Shown piece by piece: positions 1-10,786 of a DNA stretch of 64,000 nucleotides (positions within the stretch are counted from its first letter, which is position 1; the number at the start of each line of letters is the position of its first letter). Both the position numbers and the translations under genes were made by a program. Source of the DNA: Brienomyrus brachyistius (Eukaryota > Chordata > Actinopteri > Osteoglossiformes > Mormyridae); contig NW_026042437.1 in assembly GCF_023856365.1 (NCBI RefSeq), forward strand, positions 186,001 to 250,000, written 5' to 3'. A model generated the notes under the pieces. It did not search any database. It had not been told where the DNA came from and saw nothing but the letters and a program-made list of their open reading frames with translations.

Positions 1-66
1 ACTCATTAGTTCAGCTTGCAGATGATGAAAGTTTCACACTTTTGTAAACACTTTCTCAGCAGTTAC

Positions 67-245
67 CTTCGGACGGCCCTGGATGTTATAGAAATTCATG
101 TGCTGACGGGTTCCTTGATGAGCATTTTCGACTGCGAGTTTAATGGCCGTCTTGTGAGTGCAGGGAGACTGTGGTAATCTTGCTGGGCCTCTGTGGAGAT
201 AAGCAGAGCTCCATAAGCCAAAACCAGAAGCAGCAGGCGGGTCAT
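67..245 (-). pseudogene. rarres2: Chemerin-like gene copy A, first coding exon only
   Basis: Minus-strand exon with an ATG at 245-243. It encodes a clear signal peptide (MTRLLLLVLAYGALL...) and ends at a splice donor, CCGAAG|GTAACT, at 67/66. After about 27 codons the conserved frame changes: the downstream helix (AIKLAVENAH, then HMNFYNIQGR) is read in another frame from the ATG. The exon is 179 nt, one short of the 180 needed to reach the donor in phase 0, so it looks like a one-base loss. The same sequence stands in all three copies. The remaining exons of this copy would lie left of the window. The call is a broken exon or a sequencing error in an otherwise normal gene. Confidence 0.55.
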
Positions 246-395
246 CTTCCTCTCAGCTTTGAAGGGAGAAGCAGGACTGAGGACACTGATCTGTGGTCCC
301 CTTATCCAGCACGTCCAGGGGCGTGTCCTTCACTCGAAACAAACAGACCTTTGAACAACATTGGAAAACTCTTCAGGATGAATTGAGGCAGGTGG

Positions 396-620
396 TCAAG
401 TGGGTTTATTGTTATTTCAGCAATATACACAGTACACAGTGAAAGGAAACATTGTTCCTCCTGGACCACGGTGCAACACAAAGAAGAAAAACAGAAACAA
501 CACAAGATGACACAAGTGCGGGCAAGATAGAACTATACAGAGTGAAAGGAGCACAAACAGAGGGAGAAAGTGCAAGATAAACACAAGAGCAACAATACAA
601 TACTACAGGACAAGACAGCG
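396..620 (-). mobile_element. L2-type LINE 3' tail fragment
   Basis: Read on the minus strand this ends in ...ACTGTGTATATTGCTGAAATAACAATAAAC, a type of tail common at the 3' ends of fish L2-related elements. No coding sequence is seen in it. It is the outer layer of a nest that continues to about 1700. Confidence 0.45.
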
Positions 621-636
621 CAGTCAAGAACACAGA

Positions 637-945
637 GTGCAGCCAGAGCTAACCTGAATAGGGGCATCAAGGTTGCCAGGCAGGCAGAGAAACAGAAAAT
701 AGAGGTCTACTTCACATACAACAACCCACAGTGGGTGTGGCAGGGAATACAACACATTACAAACTTCAAAGGCAACAACACCGTCACTGTTAACAGCAAC
801 GCCCTTTTAGCAAAGGAGCTAAACAGCTTCTTTGCTCGTCTGGAGGAACACAGAGCAGACATAGCCACACTGCCCCCTCCCCCAATCTCCAGCACTCACA
901 GACTCCCTCTGCAGGAACACCACGCGAGAAGGCACATTGCATCTC
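637..945 (+). pseudogene. LINE reverse-transcriptase linker fragment
   Basis: The plus frame encodes ANLNRGIKVARQAEKQ, NNPQWVWQGIQHITNFKG and LLAKELNSFFARLEEH. This is the segment between endonuclease and reverse transcriptase in fish jockey-superfamily LINEs, where the RVWQGIQxITNY...FYARFE pattern is usual. Both ends are cut and there is no full RT. The next fragment begins about 50 bases downstream. Confidence 0.7.
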
Positions 946-984
946 TAGGTGTGTGGAGTTTAAGACAAGGCAAGTGATGCTACG

Positions 985-1505
985 ATAATATAATTCCTTG
1001 GTAAGACCCCACCTAGAATATTGTGTGCGGGTTTGGTTACCATACCTTAAGAAGGACATTGCTGCCTTGGAAAAGGTGCAACGTAGGGCAACGAGAATGA
1101 TTCCTGGTCTTAGAGGAATGTCTAATGAGGAGAGGTTAGCTGAGCTGAATCTGTTTAGCCTCGAGCAAAGGAGACTAAGGGGGGACATAATCCAGGTGTT
1201 TAAGATTCTAACAGGTCTGGATGCTGTTCAGCCAAATGGCTATTTCAATGTTAGTTTAAATACCAGAACTCGTGGCCATAAGTGGAAATTAGCTGGAGAA
1301 CATTTTAAAACGAATTTGATGAAGCATTTCTGTACACAGCGTGTAGTTAGAGTATGGAATAGTCTTCCTGTTATTGTAACACAAGCTAAAACCCTGGGTT
1401 CTTTTAAATCAGAGCTAGATAAGATTTTTGAGCTATTAGCTAAGTTCTCCTCAAAGGAGCTTGATGGGCCGAATGGCCTCCTCTCATTTGTAAATCTCTT
1501 TGGTT
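985..1505 (+). pseudogene. CR1-like LINE 3' end (ORF2 C-terminus and tail)
   Basis: The frame from 998 reads LVRPHLEYCVRVWLPYLKKD, LEKVQRRATRMIPGL, RRLRGDIIQVFKIL, TRGHKWKL and TQRVVRVWNSLP. These are hallmark blocks of the C-terminal region of vertebrate CR1-like LINEs. The nucleotide tail runs through gatgggccgaatggcctcct to ggttcttatg, typical of CR1 ends with a TTCTTATG-type octamer. It is 5' truncated. Its position inside another LINE's coding sequence indicates a nested insertion. Confidence 0.75.
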
Positions 1506-1700
1506 CTTATGAGTCAGCTTACAGAGATGAGGTCCAGAAACTGATAGGTTGGAGTTCAGCAAACAATTTGGCACTAAACAGCACAAAGACAAAGGAATCA
1601 CTGACTTCAGGAAGGATGGAGGCGACACTGGCCTGCCTAGATGGATGGATGGATGTTTTTATTGACATTGTAAGTACAATGAGATTTAGTTTGGAACGCG
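1506..1700. pseudogene. LINE RT thumb fragment plus reversed L2-type tail
   Basis: 1506-1600 on the plus strand encodes ESAYRDEVQKLIGW and NNLALNSTKTKE, the block that follows the catalytic motif in jockey-type RTs. 1650-1700 read on the minus strand is an L2-like tail (AATCTCATTGTACTTACAATG then TCAATAAA). The catalytic YxDD motif is absent, so this is a remnant. Confidence 0.6.
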
Positions 1701-1741
1701 CCAGCAGCTACACAGTATATTTACAATTATATAGATTGTGA

Positions 1742-3616
1742 GGCATAAAATAAGGTGTGAGTAATATAACATAACGACATAATATAAGTAATCATTAATT
1801 AATCATTACAGATGGTATGAGGTGTGAACCGCTAGGCTGCTATGGCATGTTTGGTATCAAACCGATGGAAAATCACTCCAGTTTCCAAATCTGGTCAGTG
1901 GTTACCACGAAAGTGAATATATCAAAAGTTACACCAGCCTAACGAAAATCATCAATACAAGGGAAATCACTCTGGTCATAAATCTCAAAAGGACTGATAC
2001 AGACCCCCTTCCGAAAGCCCGCCAAATGGATGGTCAGCCATTGGTCCAGGAGTCGAATTCCTGGTCACTCCTATTCACGAACTTTACACTATAAAACCTG
2101 GCACCTCAGAACAAAGCCAGGAGAGGAGAAACAGAAGGGAGGAGAAAACAAAAGACCATCAGCACGAAGAGAGGCAGAGAACATCAGCCCAAGAGAAGAG
2201 AAGCCCACAAGAAGCCCTCCTGAAGCCTATCAGTGAAGACCCAGCTGGACAGAGAACTGCAACCAAGCCCAAGCTTCACCAGGAGAGGGAATCAGAGGGG
2301 CTCCACTCCAACAACCGCTGCAAACACCGCGCCTCCCTGAGTGCCATCACCCATCAGCTCATCAGCCTCCGCAACCAACTGCCAAGACCCCCCCCCCCCC
2401 ACTCTGCAACCAAGTAAACAAACTTCCTTTCATTTATAACAACCTAAACTCCTATTCACCTGCTATATTACTTTAGGACAGTATTTCCACAAATTGCTTG
2501 CTTTGCAGAACAGTATTTTCCCTTTTAAGGTTACTCATTTTAAATCTGGTCATTGCATTTTCATGATTACATTGTTTGTGTCCACTCCGTTATTTCGTGT
2601 TTATTGTTTGTTAGGTGTAATGTCTGTCTTATGTTAGTTATAGGAATAAATGCATGTCTTTTACACAACTTCAGCCTCCGTTCATTGAGTGCTCACAAGA
2701 ATCCCTGCCTGTGCGATCTACGCTCTGAAACCTCAAATTCGCCTGAAATATCGCGAGACTCTCTCTCATTGGCCGTGAGGGGAGCTTCGCTACCGATCGT
2801 TTACATTACCTGGTGACGCAGCTCGTTGGACAAGCCTTCTATTCTAACCCAGGTTATTACGTGATACTGGTTATTAATGAGTTCCATTTAAGTCACACAT
2901 TAACAGACTCACGGTGTTTCGCAATTGAGTTTGAGCCGACCATTCAGCATAAAAATTGGTTAATAATCACAAGGCACAAGGTTTAAACTTATTCTGAGCA
3001 CACAATTTAAACTTTTTATGACCGAACGTGCAGTGAAGAAGCGCTACTGTCAACTGGTTGCAAAAGTCGCACTCATGGCAATCTGAAGGCATTTAAGCGG
3101 GATCATATGGGCTTATTATAGTTATTTTTATTTCTATTATTAGTAGTTATATTATTTTGTTTTATTTTCGGTGATTTCATTGTAGTTCTTTCGTATTAAA
3201 CTGCAGTAAACTTTAACCCTATGTCTGACGAGATTCTCAGATGTAGCGCTTTGTTTCCAGGTTCAATTCGGACGAGTGTCTCCGTTTCTATATATCCTGG
3301 GAGAGATCTCTCTATTAGCGAACGGGAATACTTGTTATGAGGTTCTAACCTAAATTATGTTGCGCTTGGACATAAGACCGATAGCTTAGTTACCTATCAG
3401 GATCATACTCGTATGTGTGTGCCTGCTTTAGACAAAGCAAGTTTAACACAACTTTGCGCTGTGAGCCAAGTGTGTGTCATTTAGAAATTGGGAGTCTCCT
3501 GTGCTTGAGACCCGCCGTGGTTAAGCACCATTTGCGACGAGATATAGTGCACTCACAATTTAAATCTGTCGCCGTAACGCGTGCGCCGTCTCGCTTCAGT
3601 AATTGTTTTAAGGGGT
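1742..3616. other. Unassigned region between the LINE nest and the zinc-finger fragment
   Basis: No gene recognised. A TATA-like ctataaaacc at about 2089 is followed by a purine-rich stretch to 2400 and a run of 13 C, which would suit a retroelement LTR or leader, but no terminal repeats were found. About 2700-2830 is CpG-rich with a gcgagactctctctcattgg stretch. The copies are 33480-35354 and 62826-64000. Confidence 0.3.
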
Positions 3617-3757
3617 GATGACGAAGATGACGAATTTACTTTCCTGAAGAGGAGCAGGATGGGTCACGCGTTCTGTAAGATTTGTCTCCCACGGGGAAGG
3701 AACGATGTCAGTCGGCATGAAAAATCCAAGTCATTAGTGAATGACAGAGCCGCATGA
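3617..3757 (+). pseudogene. Transposase-type zinc-finger fragment (BED-like)
   Basis: 46 codons and a stop. An acidic start (DDEDDEFTFLKRSRM) leads into GHAFCKICLPRGRNDVSRH and EKSKS. The F-C-x2-C...GRxDVxxHxKSKxH pattern is that of zinc fingers at the N-terminus of hAT-like transposases and their domesticated relatives. The second zinc His appears replaced by Leu (KSKSL), and no transposase body follows. The frame just upstream is not open from an obvious ATG, so this is an exon-like remnant. Confidence 0.5.
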
Positions 3758-3792
3758 GTGAACATGAAAAATTAATAGAAAATAAATGACAA

Positions 3793-3875
3793 ATGGTTAT
3801 TTTATATTTTATATATTTTATATATTTATATTTATATTATATTTTATATAATTTATATTATTTTATATTTCCTGT
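3793..3875. repeat. (TTTATA)n AT-rich microsatellite
   Basis: Imperfect TTTATATA repeats followed by cctgtcttaaaatgtaaggg. The same combination occurs after tRNA-like sequences at 12550-12630, 38914-38970, 39908-39980 and 40726-40805, and without one at 35531-35610. Confidence 0.8.
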
Positions 3876-3885
3876 CTTAAAATGT

Positions 3886-4014
3886 AAGGGATACTGGAGC
3901 CTGGTTGCGGTGGTGGGATGGCTCACGGCGGGTGCCGGAAAATTTCCTTTATTTTCAAATCCAAACCTTGACAGGTATGCTGCTGTTCCAAATCATGGGT
4001 GCATGTTACAAGTG
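3886..4014. repeat. Module P, left part, cut at a duplication breakpoint
   Basis: tggagcctggttgcggtgg to catgttacaag is shared with 12650-12775, 37269-37390 and 40826-40950. Here it jumps at 4013-4015 into the gypsy integrase sequence (tccccaagatcaggg), while the other copies continue with cggaacatatttt. The join creates a chimeric 113-codon plus-strand frame (3905-4246) that is not a natural gene. Confidence 0.8.
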
Positions 4015-4246
4015 TCCCCAAGATCAGGGTGCAGTTTACTCTGCAACTCCAATGGAGGGGGACGGGGTTGTCCGTCAAGTTCACCGAACAGAGTTGCGTC
4101 CAGTACCACAGGGGGTTGTTATGTCAGGGGAAGATGTTCTGGTAATGTCTCCTGAGTCTGGGTTGCCCACAGGGGCAACAGAAATGGAATCGGATGAGGA
4201 CTCTGTGATTTTACGGGGACAGGGCTGGTGGGAGGGGTCGCAATAG
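4013..4246 (+). pseudogene. Ty3/gypsy integrase C-terminal end, truncated copy
   Basis: Encodes CPQDQGAVYSATP and VRQVHRTELRPVP, the extreme C-terminus of a gypsy-type integrase, joined to foreign sequence at 4014. It ends at the TAG 4244-4246. The fuller copy is 15868-16409. Confidence 0.65.
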
Positions 4247-4701
4247 AGCATCCACAAGTAGGTCTCGTATAATGGAGGAGGTTATGTCCCCCCCGAGGTG
4301 TAGAGACCAGTTAAACGTTCGGTGAGGTCCACCACTGGTCATCATACCAACCCTTATAAGTTACCACGGTCAGTGAATGATCGTTCGGTTGGGGAGGAAG
4401 ACCAGTGGTTTGGGGATAGAATTCTTAGCTGTGATCGTTGGGTCATCAATTTCATTTTGGGGGATGGATTGTAGCCAGGCAATTATAGGCAGGTATAGGA
4501 ACTGCAGTTCGGACTGGAGGCATAGCCGGGGCGAGATGGCTGTGCATGTTCCGATGGTAGGGCATATTGGCAAAGGAGCAGGCACGGGAAAGACAGGCAG
4601 GGTCCTGATAGATTTGGTGGAGCATCGGCGGGCATATTGAATTTGCAGTGTAGCAGCCTTTCTGTTTGCTTGTTTCAGGGGTGAACAATCTTATCCGCAA
4701 A

Positions 4702-4827
4702 GGGCCGGTGTGTATGCAGGTTTTCGCTGCAACTCCCTAATTAGATTTCTAATTAGAGGACTGATTAGCTGAAGAGTCCTCATACCTGGTTTTGAAGAGC
4801 TGACCTAAAGGTTACCCCAAAAACCTG
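4702..4827. mobile_element. Half of a fish MITE (GGGCCGGTGTGTATGCAGG end)
   Basis: Starts gggccggtgtgtatgcaggt, includes ctaattagatttctaattag, and stops at aaaaacctg followed by a T-run. I know this as a widespread palindromic vertebrate MITE. The matching right terminal repeat (cctgcatacacaccggccc) is missing, so it is truncated. Confidence 0.5.
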
Positions 4828-5429
4828 TTTTTTTTTTGTTTGAATGGGGCAGTGAGTCATGGGGTAAACTACTGTTCTTTAGGGGTTTTCAAGGTGGAAT
4901 TACGGGTCGATAATTTTAAGGATCAGGTTGTAAACCTCCCTGGTGTTGCTTTAATATGTTTTATCTGAGGTTGTATCGTGTATTATCAAGCCAGCCGGCT
5001 TAGTGGCCTCGGGAGCGGGGTTTAGTGGGAGCAGCTGGCTAGTTTTATTTTCTTTTTTGTTTGTGTCTTTTTCTTTGTTGTATGTATATTTTGGGTTCAT
5101 TATTAGGCAGGCTGGGCCTTTTGGCACCTGTAGTCTGGGTGCTGGATTGCCCATAGGGGTCTTTTTTATTGCTGTGATTTGCTGTGTCATTCACTAGTGT
5201 GATTTGTGCTGGATGTGTTTTTAAGGTTGTGCTGTGGCGTGTACCTGAGCAAACTTTGGGCAACCTGTTCTCTTGTTGGCTTTATTGACAAAGGGTGGAT
5301 TAGTCTAATTACGGCCTGCTACAAATAGCTGCATATAACGTATTAAAAAAATCACCTTATGGGTGCTCCGTAGGGTAGCAAGATCTTGAGTTTTTTTTAC
5401 AGTACTCGGGTACGTTTTAAAATTTTCGA

Positions 5430-5529
5430 CCAATCAGCAAACATTATTCTGACAGCATAGCTGGGAAACCAATGAAAAGTGAGTGCAACGTTCTAGAACT
5501 TGACTTCGGGTTGACGCTCCCTATAAAAG
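5430..5529 (+). promoter_or_regulatory. Heat-shock-like promoter: two CCAAT boxes, HSE core, TATA box
   Basis: CCAAT at 5430-5434 (cgaccaatcagc) and 5469-5473 (aaaccaatgaaa), a TTCTAGAA heat-shock element core at 5491-5498 followed by cttgacttc, and TATAAAAG at 5522-5529. Order and spacing suit an inducible Pol II promoter of the hsp70 type. The predicted start would be near 5550-5560, with the ATG at 5621. No hsp coding sequence follows, so it may be a captured or decayed promoter. Confidence 0.5.
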
Positions 5530-5620
5530 AGCTGGGTACTGCTTCAAGGCGTTCAGTTGGCGCTACCTCCTGATAGAGTAGCACTGTACGGCTCTTGTTC
5601 CGTAAAACAACATCAAAAGG

Positions 5621-6022
5621 ATGAAAAAAAAAACAATATTTAAAGAAGACGAAAAAAATCAATTTTTAAAGAAGACGAAAAAAACATCGTCTAAAAAAAT
5701 AAGCCAAAAAAATAATATCCGAAGAAGGAAAAACATGCAAAGTAAAAAAAAACAAACAAAAATAAAAAACAATATCCAAAGAAGAAGGAAAAAAACATCC
5801 AAAGGGAGAAAAGAAGAACTGAAGGGCCAACGAGGTAGGAGGAAATACAAATTTCGTTTCAGCACCGTTGGAGTGCCAAGCCGTGAAAAGCATTTGGCCA
5901 GAAGACAAGGTAAGTGTTGTATCTGTTATTTTAAAACAGCGCTTTTCAAAATGCTGCTTTATAATCGTTTGAGATCGTTAGCCAGTGTGACAGCTGAAGG
6001 CTTTTTGAGTTTACCAACATAA
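5621..6022 (+). CDS. Very basic Lys/Arg-rich ORF behind the heat-shock-like promoter
   Basis: Unrecognised. Starts at a real ATG about 90 bases downstream of the TATA box and is open for 133 codons. The first ~75 residues are almost all Lys, Arg, Asn, Gln and Thr, built from imperfect repeats (two FLKKTKK/IFKEDEKN-like steps and two NNIRRRKN/NNIQRRRKK-like steps). The end of this part is KFRFSTVGVPSREKHLARRQ. A good splice donor (agacaag|gtaagt) sits at about 5909, so the natural product might leave the ORF there. There is no known domain. The A-rich composition makes an open frame easy by chance, and identity of all three copies gives no evidence of selection. Could be a nuclear basic peptide or simply noncoding. 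Confidence 0.3.
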   Translation: MKKKTIFKEDEKNQFLKKTKKTSSKKISQKNNIRRRKNMQSKKKQTKIKNNIQRRRKKTSKGRKEELKGQRGRRKYKFRFSTVGVPSREKHLARRQGKCCICYFKTALFKMLLYNRLRSLASVTAEGFLSLPT

Positions 6023-6689
6023 AGTTTTATTTCTGTATTAGGACATTGTCAGGAACAATGATGTGTTCATCGCTATGATGTGGTCAAAAAGCGATGCATT
6101 GAATCTTAGAAACATTTGTGATTTTTCAAACGATGCTTTTCCTTTTATTTAATCAGTAAAATTTCCATCGGTTTTATATAGTGCCCCTTGAAATATGTCT
6201 TTAGCTCATTTTCCGGGCATTTTACTAGAATGCATCCTGAGAAATACACAAGCTCTGCTGCATTTCCGTGCCTCGATGTTTAGTGCCGAGTATAATTGTT
6301 GCAGTTGCCTTTTATATATTCCATGAGACCTGTTGGTACCAAGAGAAGTGTGAGACTGTCAGGGTGAATTTATCATACAATCGCACGCATAAATACCTGA
6401 GGGTTGCCAGTCCTTTTGCGTTGTTACAGGAGGACTAGAGCTGACGAGTGTGTTTCTACACACTATCAAGGGCATTGTAGTACAGTTTTCTCAGGTGGGA
6501 GAATGCTGCCGATCTCCTATTTGACAATACAGCCCTTGATATATTAGAATATTACAGAACTAGAAGCCTTTTGCAAGGAAGAATGTGAGAAAATCCCAAG
6601 TACAAGAACTGAAAGCCTTTCAGCTGGCTATAAGAAGCGCTTGTAAGCTGTGATATCTGGCAGAGGAGGTGTTACTAAGTACTGATTAC
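6023..6689. other. Non-coding stretch after the basic ORF
   Basis: No gene recognised. It would be intron if the donor at 5909 is used. It contains an imperfect hairpin at 6464-6540 (arms atcaagggc / gcccttgat). Copies at 18186-18852 and 46362-47028. Confidence 0.4.
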
Positions 6690-6909
6690 GTAGGGTGCCC
6701 AAACTTTTGCAGAGTGCCATAATAATGTTTTTATTTTGTAATTTTGTTCAATTTATGGCATAAAAAGTAACTATTCATCAATGTTTGCTGAAAATATTGT
6801 GTATTTTTCCCCCAGTTCCTAAAGAGACTGTATTAACTGATATTGTTGCTTTTGTAATTGAAAAGATGTTATTTGTCAAGGGGTGCCAAACCTTTGCATA
6901 AGACTGTAC
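6690..6909. mobile_element. Short nonautonomous DNA-transposon-like repeat
   Basis: agggtgcccaaacttttgca at the left and ggggtgccaaacctttgcat then aagactgta at the right resemble terminal sequence of fish Tc1/mariner-type MITEs. The two lie in the same orientation here, so it may be a chimera of two ends. No coding sequence. Copies at 18853-19072 and 47029-47248. Confidence 0.4.
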
Positions 6910-6913
6910 ACAG

Positions 6914-7030
6914 TGTGTGTATGTGTTTATGTGAGTGTGTGTCTGTGTGTGTGTGTGTATATATATATATGTGTGTGTGTGTATATATTTCTGTATATGC
7001 ATGTGTATATATATATTTATATATAGTTCA
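6914..7030. repeat. (TG)n/(TA)n microsatellite
   Basis: Alternating TG and TA dinucleotide runs. The unit 2 copy (47251-47369) has a slightly longer TA stretch than the block copies at 6914 and 19077. It lies just left of each satellite array. Confidence 0.9.
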
Positions 7031-7089
7031 CACACATTCAAACTTATTTGAATACACATTCAAAATTATTTTTATTATTATTATTTTCG

Positions 7090-7969
7090 TTTTTTTTTTT
7101 TTTTGTGTTTTAAAATTTTTTATTTTTGCAATGGAAATAAAAATAAAGCAGTCCTCCGTAGAGGAGGGGTGGTGGAGGGAATATATATATATATATACAT
7201 ATATATAAAATAATTGTCACACAACTGGGGTGACATGCCTTTCCTGCTCACCCAATTTTAGTGCACTTTAGTTATGCATAATGACCTTCTAGTCTCGATA
7301 CACCCATATATATATATATGTATATATATATATAGTTTTTTTTGTTTTTTTTTTTGCAATAGACAATAAAAATAACGCAGTTCTCCATAAAGGAGGGATG
7401 GTGGATGGAATATATATATACATATATATAAAATAATTGTCACACAACCTGGGTGACATGCCTTGCCTGCTCACCCAGTTTTAGTGCACCTTAGTTATTC
7501 ATAATGACCATCTAGTCTCGATACACCCATAAATATATATGTATATATATATAGTTTTTTTTGTTTTTTTTTTTGCAATAGACAATAAAAATAACGCAGT
7601 TCTCCATAAAGGAGGGATGGTGGATGGAATATATATATACATATATATAAAATAATTGTCACACAACTTGGGTGACATGCCTTGCCTGCTCACCCAATTT
7701 TAGTGCAACTTAGTTATCCATAATGACCAACTAGTCTCGATACACCCATATATATATATATATGTACATATATATATAGTTTTTTTATTAGCAATAGAAA
7801 AGAAAAATAACGCAGTTCTCCGTAAAGGAGGGATGGTGGATGGAATATATATATATATATATACATTTATATAAAATAATTGTCACACAACCTGGGTGAC
7901 ATGCCTTGCCTGCTCACCCAATTTTAGTGCACCTTAGTTATCCATACTGACCATCTAGTCTCGACACAC

Positions 7970-8016
<47 letters not shown>

Positions 8017-8320
8017 GATATTTTTTCTTTTTCTTGTGTTTTTTTTTCGCAATGGATATTAAAAATAAAGCAGTCCTCCGTAAAGGAGGGGTGGTGGAGG
8101 GAATATATATATACATATATATATAAAATAATTGTCACACAACCTGGGTGACATGCCTTGCCTGCTCACCCAATTTTAGTGCAACTTAGTTATCCATAAT
8201 GACCAACTAGTCTCGATACACCCATATATATATATATATATATGTACATATATATAGTTTTTTTATTAGCAATAGAAAAGAAAAATAACGCAGTTCTCCG
8301 TAAAGGAGGGATGGTGGATG

Positions 8321-8394
<74 letters not shown>

Positions 8395-8497
8395 TTATAT
8401 AAAATAATTGTCACACAACCTGGGTGACATGCCTTGCCTGCTCACCCAATTTTAGTGCACTTTAGTTATCCATACTGACCATCTAGTCTCGACACAC

Positions 8498-8556
<59 letters not shown>

Positions 8557-8976
8557 GATATTTTTTCTTTTTCTTGTGTTTTTTTTTCTCAATGGATATT
8601 AAAAATAAAGCAGTCCTCCGTAAAGGAGGGATGGTGGATGGAATATATATATAAAATAATTGTCACACAACCGGGGTGACATGCCTTGCCTGCTCACCCA
8701 ATTTTAGTGCACCTTAGTTATTCATAATGACCATCTAGTCTCGATACACCCATAAATATATATGTATATATATATAGTTTTTTTATTAGCAATAGAAAAG
8801 AAAAATAACGCAGTTCTCCGTAAAGGAGGGATGGTGGATGGAATATATATATATATATATACATTTATATAAAATAATTGTCACACAACCTGGGTGACAT
8901 GCCTTGCCTGCTCACCCAATTTTAGTGCACTTTAGTTATCCATAATGACCATCTAGTCTCGATACACCCATGAATA

Positions 8977-9035
<59 letters not shown>

Positions 9036-9222
9036 TTTCTGTTTTTTTTTTGCAATAGACAATAAAAATAACGCAGTTCTCCGTAAAGGAGGGATGGTGG
9101 ATGGAATATGTATATGCATATATATAAAATAATTGTCACACAACCTGGGTGACATGCCTTGCCTGCTCACCCAATTTTAGTGCACCTCAGTTATCCATAC
9201 TGACCATCTAGTCTCGACACAC

Positions 9223-9273
<51 letters not shown>

Positions 9274-10586
9274 GATATTTTTTCTTTTTCTTGTGTTTTT
9301 TTTTCGCAATGGATATTAAAAATAAAGCAGTCCTCCGTAAAGGAGGGGTGGTGGAGGGAATATATATATACCATCCATCCATCCATTTTCCAAACCGCTT
9401 ATCCTATTGGGTCGCGGGGGGTCCGGAGCCTATCCCGGAATCAATGGGCACGAGGCAGGGAACAACCCAGGATGGGGGGCCAGCCCATTGCAGGGCACAC
9501 TCACACACCATTCACTCACACATGCACACCTACGGGCAATTCAGCAACTCCAATTAGCCTCAGCATGTTTTTGGACTGTGGGGGGAAACCGGAGTACCCG
9601 GAGGAAACCCCACGACGACACGGGGAGAACATGCAAACTCCGCACACATGTGACCCAGGCGGAGACTCGAACCCGGGTCCCAGAGGTGTGAGGCGACAGT
9701 GCTAACCACTGCACCACCACGCCGCCCCCATATATATATACATTTATATAAAATAATTGTCACACAACTGGGGAGACATGCCTTGCCTGCTCACCCAATT
9801 TTAGTGCACCTTAGTTATCCATAATGACCAACTAGTCTCGATACACCCATAAATATATATATATATATGTACATATATATAGTTTTTTTATTAGCAATAG
9901 AAAAGAAAAATAACGCAGTTCTCCGTAAAGGAGGGATGGTGGATGGAATATATACATACATATATATAAAATAATTGTCACACAACCTGGGTGACATGCC
10001 TTGCCTGCTCACCCAATTTTAGTGCAACTTAGTTATCCATAATGACCAACTAGTCTCGATACACCCATAAATATATATGTATATATATAGTTTTTTTTTT
10101 TTTCGCAATGGACAATAAAAATAACGCAGTTCTCCGTAAAGGAGGGATGGTGGATGGAATATATATATAAAATAATTGTCACACAACCGGGGTGACATGC
10201 CTTGCCTGCTCACCCAATTTTAGTGCACCTTAGTTATTCATAATGACCATCTAGTCTCGATACACCCATAAATATATATGTATATATATGTATTGTTTTT
10301 TTTTTTTTTTTTTTTTGCAATAGACAATAAAAATAGCGCAGTTCTCCATAAAGGAGGGATGGTGGATGGAATATATATATACATATATATAAAATAATTG
10401 TCACACAACCTGGGTGACATGCCTTGCCTGCTCACCCAATTTTAGTGCAACTTAGTTATCCATAATGACCAACTAGTCTCGATACACCCATATATATATA
10501 TATATATATGTACATATATATAGTTTTTTTATTAGCAATAGAAAAGAAAAATAACACAGTTCTCCGTAAAGGAGGGATGGTGGATG

Positions 10587-10646
<60 letters not shown>

Positions 10647-10751
10647 TTATATAAAATAATTGTCACACAACCTGGGTGACATGCCTTGCCTGCTCACCCA
10701 ATTTTAGTGCACTTTAGTTATCCATACTGACCATCTAGTCTCGACACACCC

Positions 10752-10786
<35 letters not shown>

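Noticed and set aside
171..386. 71-codon plus-strand ORF
   Set aside because: Antisense to the signal-peptide exon of the chemerin-like gene.
2030..2236. Short basic ORF after a TATA-like site
   Set aside because: Purine-rich sequence, no domain, no good start context. Kept only as part of an unassigned region.
3905..4246. 113-codon plus-strand ORF with a distinct N-terminus
   Set aside because: It crosses the duplication breakpoint at 4014: the first part is noncoding module P, the second a gypsy integrase end.
9407..9705. Plus-strand ORFs of 77-98 codons
   Set aside because: Antisense of a tRNA-derived SINE body.
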